Of a DNA stretch of 64,000 nt, positions 57,072 through 64,000 are shown piece after piece (position 1 is the first letter of the stretch; each line of letters begins with the position of its first letter). The notes under the pieces were generated by a model, which was given only the letters and a program-made list of their open reading frames with translations, did not search any database and was not told the DNA's origin. The stretch is from Gillisia sp. Hel1_33_143 (GTDB taxonomy: Bacteria > Bacteroidota > Bacteroidia > Flavobacteriales > Flavobacteriaceae). The stretch covers positions 3,038,001 through 3,102,000 of the forward strand of contig NZ_LT629737.1 of NCBI RefSeq assembly GCF_900104765.1. Reading direction: 5' to 3'. The position numbers and the translations under genes were made by a program.

Positions 57072-57588
57072 AACTTTTTTAAAGGAAAAAAATAGTACTT
57101 CCCAACAAATGAAGTCGGTTAGTGCTGGAATAAAATTCCGTGAAAAAATAATAGATGACGCTGAAATTACTGAGCAGAACGAAAAAGAACTTAGTATTTC
57201 AACAACAAATTTGGAAAGTAATTCAAGATGTGTGCCTGTGGGCACAATCTTGATTTCTCCCGATGGTCGCAATGAAAAAAAGAGGTTTAAGGGAAAAAGT
57301 GATTGTATAAAATTTAGATGTTCGATTTATGAAAAAAAGCTACTTAAAATAAAAGCAAAAAATAGCGGACTTACTATAAGTGAATTTTGTAGAAGAGCTG
57401 TCTTTGAAAAAGAAATTAAAGAACGGCTTTCAGAAGATCTCATCGAGATCTATAAAACCTTGGTAAAGTTTCATAACAATTTTAAATCTATTGGAAATAT
57501 GTTTCGGAAGAAAGATCCAAAACTGACAAAGGAAGTCTATCAACTTGCAAATGAAATTAAAAATCATCTCAAAAATGTAAAGAAATGA
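57049..57588 (+). CDS. mobC: Relaxosome accessory protein MobC
   Basis: The 179-aa protein has a variable Lys-rich N-terminus and a MobC core: KFRCSIYEKKLLKIKAKNSGLTISEFCRRAVF (57307-57410), then VKFHNNFKSIGNMF and LANEIKNHL. The ribbon-helix-helix-like part binds oriT and helps the relaxase. It overlaps the primase gene upstream and mobA downstream (4 bases), a tightly coupled order. Confidence 0.88.
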   Translation: MKNRAKYKTFLKEKNSTSQQMKSVSAGIKFREKIIDDAEITEQNEKELSISTTNLESNSRCVPVGTILISPDGRNEKKRFKGKSDCIKFRCSIYEKKLLKIKAKNSGLTISEFCRRAVFEKEIKERLSEDLIEIYKTLVKFHNNFKSIGNMFRKKDPKLTKEVYQLANEIKNHLKNVKK

Positions 57589-58454
57589 TAGGTAAGGGTA
57601 AATCGATATCTCATACACGAGCATCCATGAAATATGGATGGAACCAAGAAAAGGATGCCGAAGTGGTCTTTTCGCAAAATCTAGTTGGAGATTCTCCCAA
57701 TGAGGTCACTATGGAATTTAGACTTACTCAGGAGCTTAATTATAATTGTAATAAGAATACCCTCTCATTTGTGCTTAGCCCAACAATTGAAGATGGAAAA
57801 GATCTTCAGAAAAAAGAGCTTTCAAAAATATGTCAGGAATTCATGAAAGAAATGCAGCTGAAAGATCGACAAGCTATTGCCTTTGTGCATCAGGATAAAG
57901 CTCATAAACATATACACCTTTATGTAAATCGAATTGACTTTAACGGAAAAGCTTACAACGATAGTTTTATAGGAAAGCGAAGTCAGCAAGCGGCTGAGAA
58001 AGTTGCAGAAAAGATGCAGCTTACTACCGTAAAACAGGTGCAATGGGAAAAAGAAAATAACCTCTCATCAATCAGATCGGAAATCAAAAGGCGACATGAC
58101 TTGACGATGAAGCAATTCAAACCCCATACTTTTCAGGATTATATAAAAGCAATGGAAACCAATGGGGTTAAAGTGATACCCTCCATTAACAAAGCAAATA
58201 AACTGCAAGGATTTCGGTTTGAATTTGATAAGTACAATCTAAAAGGCAGTGAAATACATCGTTCTATGACTGGAGGAAATATTGGAAAGAGTCTGTCTTC
58301 TGGTAAAAGCATGTCCAGCTTCATTCAAGAGAATACCGTGCTCAAACTTGCGGGAAATACGGTAGGGCTTTCTCCTGGAATGCTCAAAGCAATGGCAAAA
58401 CATGTTATCAAAAAAATTATCTCAAAGGGCATGGATGCTGGAATGGGATTGTAA
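57585..58454 (+). CDS. mobA: MobA-type relaxase/mobilization nuclease
   Basis: The 289-aa protein has the relaxase metal motif H107-x-H109-x-H111 in DKAHKHIHLYVNRID and an N-terminal GKGKSISHTRASMKYGW. These match the MobP-type (Relaxase PF03432) family. The catalytic Tyr is likely Y18 in MKYGW, as in relatives (inferred). Short length is usual for Flavobacteriia. It nicks oriT to start transfer using a helper conjugation system. Confidence 0.92.
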   Translation: MIGKGKSISHTRASMKYGWNQEKDAEVVFSQNLVGDSPNEVTMEFRLTQELNYNCNKNTLSFVLSPTIEDGKDLQKKELSKICQEFMKEMQLKDRQAIAFVHQDKAHKHIHLYVNRIDFNGKAYNDSFIGKRSQQAAEKVAEKMQLTTVKQVQWEKENNLSSIRSEIKRRHDLTMKQFKPHTFQDYIKAMETNGVKVIPSINKANKLQGFRFEFDKYNLKGSEIHRSMTGGNIGKSLSSGKSMSSFIQENTVLKLAGNTVGLSPGMLKAMAKHVIKKIISKGMDAGMGL

Positions 58455-58464
58455 ACTAAATAGT

Positions 58465-58764
58465 ATGGCAAAATTAGAACAACTTAGTGAGTTGCTGGTT
58501 TCAGAAATAGAACAGTTCGAAAAGACTATTGAGAGATTAGAAAAAATTCAACAGCAAAAAATTGGAATCGATAGTAGGACTGTAGAGCAGATACTTCAAC
58601 AGCATCTACGGAAGTTAGAAGGTCATATTACTCATCACAATAATCAAATGAATATTCTAAGTCACAAACTGAAGACATCAAAGTCCTATCCTATTTGGGC
58701 ATTGACGCTCTTTACTTCATCCTTGATCATTAATGGAATATTGATTTATATTTTAATTACTTGA
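58465..58764 (+). CDS. Small coiled-coil membrane protein after the relaxase
   Basis: From ATG 58465 the product is 99 aa: an N-terminal coiled coil (MAKLEQLSELLVSEIEQFEK and onward to about 65) and one C-terminal membrane helix (about 75-97, LTLFTSSLIINGILIYIL). The frame extends upstream into mobA, but this ATG, 10 bases after the mobA stop, is the natural start. Comparable small proteins follow relaxases in related elements (from memory). The role is unknown. Confidence 0.75.
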   Translation: MAKLEQLSELLVSEIEQFEKTIERLEKIQQQKIGIDSRTVEQILQQHLRKLEGHITHHNNQMNILSHKLKTSKSYPIWALTLFTSSLIINGILIYILIT

Positions 58765-59049
58765 AATTAGAAATTCGAGAATTCTCTTTTTTATTATTTA
58801 ACACTTGCTTAATAATTCTATAATAATAAAGTTGGAGAAGAGGAAAAAATTGAAGATCTACTGATCAATTTCAGAATATGAAAATAATCCATTTAATATT
58901 TACTTTTCTGATTACTGCAAATGGTTGGACCGCTCGTTTTAAGAGTTGTATCTTTTTTAATTCTACTTCATAAAAAACATCCTGTATCTAACAATGCAAC
59001 CTAGAGACACTAATTATAAAATTATCTTTAGAAATGTTAAGCATTCTTC
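58765..59049. other. Gap between the mobilization block and the efflux regulators
   Basis: No gene. A fragment at 58878-58974 (ATG, signal-like MKIIHLIFTFLITANGWT, then stop) may be a broken exported-protein gene. No copy of the mnmE 3' end is seen. Confidence 0.4.
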
Positions 59050-60387
59050 TTAGAATACTAAAGAAACTTGAGCTCCTTTTTCCTGAATATTATCTATTTG
59101 AATTTTACCACCATGCAAGGTCATGATCTGCCTCGATAGACTCAAACCTATACCACTTCCTTTTTTCTTCGTGGTGAAGAATGGAACAAAAATCTGATCT
59201 TGAATTTCCTGCGGAATTCCTGATCCATTATCAATTACGGCGATCATGATTTTACCATTCGGTTTTTTCACAGCCTTTACAAGAATTTCTGGCTTGACTA
59301 TTGCTTCACAGGCTTCAACAGCATTCAGTATAAGATTGATGAGGATCTGTTCCAAAAGATAAGAATCGGCTTCAACTTCAAGTTTTAGATCTTCTACTTC
59401 AAATCGTAGCATATTTCTATTTAAGGTTTTTGTTTTCATCAATTGTTCTATATCGTTGAAAAGCTCCTTGAGTACTATAATTTCTTTATTCAAACTAGTC
59501 ACTTTATTTAGACTTCTATACGTTTTGGCAAATTTCATAAGACCTTCGCTACGCTTTTCAATACTGCTTAACCCAGCATCTAGATCTTCTAGGTCCAGTT
59601 CTGATAAAGAATCGTCAATATTTTTTCTAACAGAAGATTTCAAGGTATTCGCTAGGGACGAAATGGGGGCTATAGAGTTCATAATTTCATGTGTCATCAC
59701 ACTCAATAGCTTTTTCCAAGCTTCCGATTCAGTTTTATTGACCGTATCATCAATATTATGGGTCACTATAAGTTTGCAGGAATTATTATCAACCTTGAAG
59801 ACGCTTTGTGAGGTGAGAACTTTTAGATTTTCATTCCTTATTTTCAGATCTACCGCTGTCGGCTGCAGATATTGATTTTTAAAGAGTTTTTGATAAATAT
59901 CAGGGGTCCGCGATTTCACAAATTTGATATTCTTGAATTGTGGAAAATCCATCATATTCTGAAAAGCCTCATTCACCCATAAAGTATTCCCGCTACCAAT
60001 ATCGTAAGCCAGTATTCCAACATCTATCATTTCCAGAATCTTCTGAAGGTATAGATACTGCACTTCTTTTTCTGAATTCATTTCGCGCACCGTCTGGTTA
60101 ACCGTATTAAAACCTGTATAAAGACGATGAATATCCTTCGTTTTGTTTTCTGCAAGATAATTGCGGGAAAAATCCCGGTACTTAACCGATTCAAAAAAAT
60201 CATCGATCACTTCAAACCGCTTACTGAAAAAGCTGAAAAAATTATAAATGGTGATAAAGAAAATAGAAAGGGAGATGAAAAATAAAATCCATTCAGCTTT
60301 AATAAAAGCCCAAGACATTACCAGCGAAACTGCACCCAGTACACCTGCACGTAAGCCAATAGCGATATGGTAGCTTTTAAAGATCAT
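59050..60387 (-). CDS. Sensor histidine kinase
   Basis: The product (445 aa from ATG 60387) has two N-terminal helices (about 10-50), a PAS-like region (about 115-215) and a kinase core: MTHEIMNSIAPISSLANTL (H box), LEQILINLILNAVEAC (N box), VIDNGSGIP (G1), FTTKKKGSGIGLSLSRQIM (G2). The frame is open to 60417, but MIFKSYHIAIGLR at 60387 is preferred. It overlaps the response regulator gene by 11 bases and is its cognate kinase by position. Confidence 0.92.
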   Translation of the reverse strand: MIFKSYHIAIGLRAGVLGAVSLVMSWAFIKAEWILFFISLSIFFITIYNFFSFFSKRFEVIDDFFESVKYRDFSRNYLAENKTKDIHRLYTGFNTVNQTVREMNSEKEVQYLYLQKILEMIDVGILAYDIGSGNTLWVNEAFQNMMDFPQFKNIKFVKSRTPDIYQKLFKNQYLQPTAVDLKIRNENLKVLTSQSVFKVDNNSCKLIVTHNIDDTVNKTESEAWKKLLSVMTHEIMNSIAPISSLANTLKSSVRKNIDDSLSELDLEDLDAGLSSIEKRSEGLMKFAKTYRSLNKVTSLNKEIIVLKELFNDIEQLMKTKTLNRNMLRFEVEDLKLEVEADSYLLEQILINLILNAVEACEAIVKPEILVKAVKKPNGKIMIAVIDNGSGIPQEIQDQIFVPFFTTKKKGSGIGLSLSRQIMTLHGGKIQIDNIQEKGAQVSLVF

Positions 60388-61717
60388 ACTTATCCAGCCT
60401 TCTATATAATGCCGCACGAGTAATACCTAGTTCTTTAGCAGATTTTGAGATATTCCCTTTGTTCTTATCAATTACTTTTAAAATAGTATTCTTTTCGACT
60501 GTTTCCAGCCTCATATCATCCAAATCCTGTTTCTCGGGAGCCAATTCTATTGCTGAAAATGACAGATCCTTGTCTTGTAGAACTGAATTTTCAGCCATGA
60601 TTACCGCTCTTTCCACGATATACTGAAGCTCTCTTACGTTCCCAGGAAAAGAATGATTTTTAAGTTTTTCGAGAAAACTTTTTTCTGTTTTAAACGGACC
60701 TTTAGCATATTTTTTAGAATAAAAATCGAGAAAAAACCGTGTGAGCAGGGTAATGTCAGTTCCACGCGTGCGCAGCGGTGGAACCACGATATCAACCGTA
60801 TTAATACGATAGATTAGGTCTTTCCGGAACTTGGATTCATCAGATAGTTCTGAAATCTTCAGGTTAGTAGCACAAATCAAACGAATATCTACAGGAACCA
60901 CTTCATTAGAGCCTAAAGGAGTGATGGTTCTGTTCTGAAGCACTGTGAGCAATCTAGCCTGCTGTCTCAAGCTTATATTGCCAATTTCGTCAAGAAATAA
61001 AGTCCCACCATTTGCGGATTCAAAACGTCCTTTACGATCTTCACGGGCATCAGTAAAGGCCCCTTTCTTATAACCAAATAGCTCGCTTTCAAATAAAGAC
61101 GATGTCAATGCCCCCACATCAACTTTCACGAATGGTTTGTTTTTCCTATTAGAATTTTCATGAATTGCACGGGCTACAAGATCCTTACCTGTTCCATTTT
61201 CGCCAAGAATCAGAATATTAGCATCAGTTGGTGCAACTTTTTCTATTTTGGAAAATACTCGATTGATTTCTTCGCTCTCGCCGATAATCTTAGTCTCACC
61301 CTTCGACTTCAGGTTCTTACCCGGTTTCCTTCTTTTTTTAACCATTTCTGAGATCGATGCGATCACCTTCTCATTCTGCCAAGGTTTAATAATAAAATCA
61401 GAAGCGCCTTCTTTCAATGAGCGAATAGCCAAATCAATATCACCATAAGCAGTAATTAGGATGACATCAGTATGAGGAGAAAGTTCTTTAATACGATTCA
61501 ACCAGAAAATTCCTTCGTTTCCGGTGTTCACGAGTCCATTGAAATTCATATCCAATATGACAACATCAAATTTTTTATTGGTAATAATGGAAGGAAGATT
61601 GGATGGTTTTTTTTCTACCGTAATCTCTGCCACATGAGATTTTAATAAAAGCCTCATTGCTATAAGCACATCTGGATCATCATCGATCACAAGAATTTTG
61701 GCATCTTTTAGCTGCAT
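60377..61717 (-). CDS. NtrC-family sigma-54-dependent response regulator
   Basis: The 446-aa protein has a receiver (D12-D14, phosphoacceptor D56, K in FIIKPW), an AAA+ domain (GENGTGKDLVARAIHENS Walker A, GYKKGAFTDAREDRKGRF, LFLDEIGNISLRQQARLL) and a Fis-type HTH (ISKSAKELGITRAALYRRLDKY). The sigma-54 contact loop reads GAFTDA, not GAFTGA. It is divergent from the efflux operon, and its own ATG is 69 bases from the repeat pair upstream of that operon. Confidence 0.95.
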   Translation of the reverse strand: MQLKDAKILVIDDDPDVLIAMRLLLKSHVAEITVEKKPSNLPSIITNKKFDVVILDMNFNGLVNTGNEGIFWLNRIKELSPHTDVILITAYGDIDLAIRSLKEGASDFIIKPWQNEKVIASISEMVKKRRKPGKNLKSKGETKIIGESEEINRVFSKIEKVAPTDANILILGENGTGKDLVARAIHENSNRKNKPFVKVDVGALTSSLFESELFGYKKGAFTDAREDRKGRFESANGGTLFLDEIGNISLRQQARLLTVLQNRTITPLGSNEVVPVDIRLICATNLKISELSDESKFRKDLIYRINTVDIVVPPLRTRGTDITLLTRFFLDFYSKKYAKGPFKTEKSFLEKLKNHSFPGNVRELQYIVERAVIMAENSVLQDKDLSFSAIELAPEKQDLDDMRLETVEKNTILKVIDKNKGNISKSAKELGITRAALYRRLDKYDL

Positions 61718-61786
61718 AGCACAATATTACAATTTATTCAAGGCTTTCGGAATTTTGCAAGCCTGAAAAACAAAAAAGGTTAAAAA

Positions 61787-61825
61787 TGTTTTAAAACCGA
61801 ACAGGAAGTGTCTTAAAACCGAACA
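61787..61825 (+). promoter_or_regulatory. Pair of 17-bp repeats: candidate binding sites of the NtrC-type regulator
   Basis: TGTTTTAAAACCGAACA (61787-61803) and TGTCTTAAAACCGAACA (61809-61825) differ at one base and start 22 bp apart, two helical turns. Each is partly palindromic (TGTT...AACA). They lie between the divergent regulator and efflux genes, about 54-92 bases upstream of the -24 element. Confidence 0.75.
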
Positions 61826-61878
61826 CATTTTTTTCAGAATAAAATTATAAATAACTGATATACAGTATTTTATATTTA

Positions 61879-61894
61879 TGGCACCAATTTGAAT
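61879..61894 (+). promoter_or_regulatory. Candidate sigma-54 promoter of the efflux operon
   Basis: TGGCAC (61879-61884) is a perfect -24 element; TTTGAA follows where TTGC (-12) is expected, offset by one base. It lies 26-41 bases before the adaptor ATG. The weak -12 keeps this tentative. Confidence 0.5.
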
Positions 61895-61919
61895 ATAAAC
61901 TAAAGGAAATTGAATATTT

Positions 61920-63170
61920 ATGGACATAGCATTAGAAAAGAAAAGATTTACTCCTAAAAAAATAATCATGATTGCAGGTGCTGCAATTATAGCTATTTTA
62001 ATTTTATTCGTCATATTCTCCTCTACCGGGAATTCAAAACTTAATGTTGAAAAAGAACGAATTACCATTGGTAGTGTTCAAAACGGTAACTTCCAAGAAA
62101 ACATCCCGGTGAACGGAGTGGTGCTGCCAATTAAGACCATTTATCTCGATGCTATGGAAGGTGGACGCGTGGAAGAACGTTTTGTGGAAGATGGTGCGAT
62201 GATGAAAAAAGGGGAACCAATAATTCGATTGTCGAATACCGATTTGGAGCTGAGCCTCGTAAATCAAGAAACTCAGGTTTATAATCTGCTTACACAGATG
62301 CAGATTTCACAAAATGCTGCCAGACAGAATACCATCAATAAGCGGAACAATCTTACCGATGTAGAAAATAATTTAATCGAAGCCAAACGTAAATATAAGC
62401 TGAATAAAAAACTGCTGGAAAAAGGAGCCATTGGTCGGCAGGATTATATAGAATCTGAAAATAATTTCAATTATCAAAAAGAGAAATTTCAGCTGGCGCA
62501 GGAAGTGTTGGCACAGGATTCCCTTTCCAGTAAACAGGAATCTAAACAAGCTCGAGAATCTTATGAAAGAACAAGAAAAGCTTTGGAATTAATGCGTAGA
62601 AAAGTTGGTGACCTAGTGGTCAAAGCTCCGGTTGACGGACAACTTACCGCCCTGGATGCTGAAATTGGCCAATCTAAGCAAAAAGGGGAACGCTTGGGAC
62701 AGATCGATGTGATTAGTGGTTATAAGGTTCGCGCTGAGATTGACGAACATTATATTTCCCGAATTTTTAACGGGCAGCGTGGTTCTTTTGATTTCAACGG
62801 AGACTCTTATTCGTTGGAAATAAAGAAAGTTTATACTCAGGTTTCTAATGGAAGATTTCAGGTAGATATGCATTTTATTGATGGCGTTCCAGATAATATT
62901 CGTCGCGGACAAAGTCTACAGATCAAGCTGGCGCTAAGCCAGGAAAAGGAAGCCGTGCTGGTTTCCAAAGGAGGATTCTTTCAGCAAACAGGAGGAAACT
63001 GGATCTTTAAAGTTTCCAAAGATGGAGAAAGCGCGTATAAAACACCTATAAAATTAGGCAGCCAGAATACGGAATATTATGAAGTTCTGGAAGGAATTGC
63101 ACCGGGCGACAGAGTTATAACCTCCAGCTATTCTAACTTTGGAGATATTGAAGAATTAGTGCTGGAATAA
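61920..63170 (+). CDS. Periplasmic adaptor (membrane fusion) protein of an ABC efflux system
   Basis: The 416-aa protein has one N-terminal helix (about 18-38), a lipoyl-type half (NGVVLPIKTIYLDAMEGGRVEERFVEDG, 62112-62195), a long coiled-coil hairpin (about 110-225) and a barrel domain ending GDRVITSSYSNFGDIEELVLE. It resembles MacA/HlyD proteins that join an inner-membrane ABC transporter to an outer-membrane channel. It is first in an operon with an ABC ATPase (57 bases on) and a permease. Confidence 0.92.
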   Translation: MDIALEKKRFTPKKIIMIAGAAIIAILILFVIFSSTGNSKLNVEKERITIGSVQNGNFQENIPVNGVVLPIKTIYLDAMEGGRVEERFVEDGAMMKKGEPIIRLSNTDLELSLVNQETQVYNLLTQMQISQNAARQNTINKRNNLTDVENNLIEAKRKYKLNKKLLEKGAIGRQDYIESENNFNYQKEKFQLAQEVLAQDSLSSKQESKQARESYERTRKALELMRRKVGDLVVKAPVDGQLTALDAEIGQSKQKGERLGQIDVISGYKVRAEIDEHYISRIFNGQRGSFDFNGDSYSLEIKKVYTQVSNGRFQVDMHFIDGVPDNIRRGQSLQIKLALSQEKEAVLVSKGGFFQQTGGNWIFKVSKDGESAYKTPIKLGSQNTEYYEVLEGIAPGDRVITSSYSNFGDIEELVLE

Positions 63171-63227
63171 TGCCACAAATTTGAAATTGAAAACATCTTT
63201 AAAATAACACCGATAAATCAGTATAAA

Positions 63228-63905
63228 ATGATAAAAATTACCAACCTCGAAAAATATTACAAAACCGAAGAGGTACAAACCATCGCTCTTAACAAGCTTT
63301 CATTCGAAGTGAAAGAGGGAGAATTTGCCGCCATTATGGGACCTTCCGGTTGCGGAAAATCAACTTTACTTAATATTCTTGGATTATTGGACGATCCTGA
63401 CGGCGGCAGCTATTTGTTCAACGGGATAGAAGTTGCCGGATATAATGAACGGAAAAGAGCTCAACTAAGAAAGCATAATATTGGCTTCGTTTTCCAGAGC
63501 TTTAACCTCATAGACGAACTAAGTGTTTTCGAGAACGTGGAACTTCCACTTATCTATACCGGAGTGAAAACTGCGGAACGAAAAGAACGTGTTCACCAGG
63601 TTCTGGAAAAGATGCAGATCATGCACCGTAGAAAGCATTTCCCGCAGCAATTATCTGGAGGACAACAGCAGCGTGTGGCAGTAGCCCGGGCAGTTGTTAA
63701 TAATCCAAAGTTGATACTTGCCGATGAGCCTACCGGAAATTTGGACAGTAGCAATGGAAACGAAGTTATGGATCTTTTAACTGAACTCAACGAAGCGGGA
63801 ACCACCATCATCATGGTGACGCATAGCGAACACGACGCAAAATTCAGCCATCGAATCATCAGGATGCTGGACGGGCAGAAAGTAACCGAAAATGTACTAG
63901 TATAA
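63228..63905 (+). CDS. MacB-type ABC transporter ATP-binding protein
   Basis: The 225-aa ATPase has Walker A GPSGCGKSTLLN, Q-loop FVFQSFNLID, signature LSGGQQQRVAVARA, Walker B LILADEPTGNLDS and switch His in VTHSEHD. This is the LolD/MacB subfamily, which usually drives mechanotransmission efflux or lipoprotein release. Its place after an adaptor and before an FtsX-like permease points to MacB-like export; the substrate is unknown. Confidence 0.95.
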   Translation: MIKITNLEKYYKTEEVQTIALNKLSFEVKEGEFAAIMGPSGCGKSTLLNILGLLDDPDGGSYLFNGIEVAGYNERKRAQLRKHNIGFVFQSFNLIDELSVFENVELPLIYTGVKTAERKERVHQVLEKMQIMHRRKHFPQQLSGGQQQRVAVARAVVNNPKLILADEPTGNLDSSNGNEVMDLLTELNEAGTTIIMVTHSEHDAKFSHRIIRMLDGQKVTENVLV

Positions 63906-63937
63906 CGGGATCATTCATCAATCAAAAAATCGGAACT

Positions 63938-64000
63938 ATGTTTAAACTTTATCTCAAATCGGCTTTCAGAAATCTATGGAACAGAAAATTTTACAGTTTC
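63938..64000 (+). CDS. ABC transporter permease (FtsX/MacB-like), truncated by the window end
   Basis: Only 21 codons are visible: MFKLYLKSAFRNLWNRKFYSF. This N-terminus is typical of Bacteroidota FtsX-like permeases. It starts 32 bases after the ATPase stop. Confidence 0.75.
   Translation, partial: MFKLYLKSAFRNLWNRKFYSF

Larger units (their letters stand above)
43743..58764. mobile_element. Integrative mobilizable element inserted at the 3' end of mnmE (right end unresolved)
   Basis: The element starts at the mnmE stop and includes a tyrosine recombinase, decayed and intact excisionase-type HTH genes, a VapE-like ATPase, a CHC2/TOPRIM primase, MobC and MobA relaxase. It carries no type IV secretion genes, so it would need a helper for transfer. 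Cargo lies between 46.9 and 53.9 kb. No second copy of the mnmE 3' end was seen up to 64 kb, so the right boundary given is only the last mobilization-linked gene; the efflux module beyond may be inside or outside. Confidence 0.8.

Overview
The window is chromosomal DNA of a Flavobacteriaceae bacterium (phylum Bacteroidota). It is AT-rich, and its promoters follow the Bacteroidota pattern: a -7 box TAnnTTTG and a -33 TTG/TTTG instead of -35/-10. It carries gldF/gldG, Bacteroidota families such as DUF6452, DUF6048 and DUF4294, and a Cys-rich ornithine transaminase typical of the phylum. A marine Gramella/Christiangramia-like genus would fit, but that is inference.

Positions 1-19.6 kb are ordinary core genome: the ribosomal operon rpsF-rpsR-rplI, a LytTR response regulator, priA, small exported proteins, nadC-yihY, rlmH-rdgB, a DEAD-box helicase, trmH, rocD, rlmD with two overlapping envelope genes, a THUMP methyltransferase and a ZIP transporter. 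From 20.0 to 25.3 kb, on the minus strand, lies a full rRNA operon (16S, tRNA-Ile, tRNA-Ala, 23S, 5S). It is fed by three tandem promoters on about 160-bp repeats (25.55-25.91 kb) and closed by up to three consecutive hairpins (19.79-20.0 kb). From 26.2 to 43.8 kb core genes resume: M42 peptidase, topoisomerase IB, acs, a GH16 glycosidase, purC, phoH, gldF-gldG, dnaN, a Wzi-like protein and mnmE.

Immediately after the mnmE stop codon an integrative mobilizable element begins. It has a candidate attachment core made of the last 18 bp of mnmE, an array of phased TACACCT repeats, a tyrosine recombinase, a histone-H1-like small protein, a decayed excisionase-type gene, cargo (46.9-53.9 kb), and then a replication/mobilization block: HTH protein, VapE-like ATPase, iteron-like GGGTAAATAG repeats, CHC2/TOPRIM primase, MobC and MobA relaxase (54.5-58.8 kb). 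The cargo holds a ClC-type channel and two divergent units, YqcI/YcgG - 4TM protein - 88-aa protein - DUF421 facing AraC - DUF3891. It is bracketed by two diverged copies of the HTH gene region and peppered with decayed gene fragments. No right-hand copy of the mnmE end was seen, so the right boundary is unresolved and may lie beyond the window.

The last 5 kb (59.05-64 kb) has visibly richer G+C and codes for a histidine kinase and an NtrC-type regulator, divergent from an adaptor (HlyD/MacA-like), an ABC ATPase and the start of an FtsX/MacB-like permease. Two 17-bp repeats exactly 22 bp apart, followed by a TGGCAC -24 element, suggest sigma-54 control of the efflux operon by the adjacent regulator.
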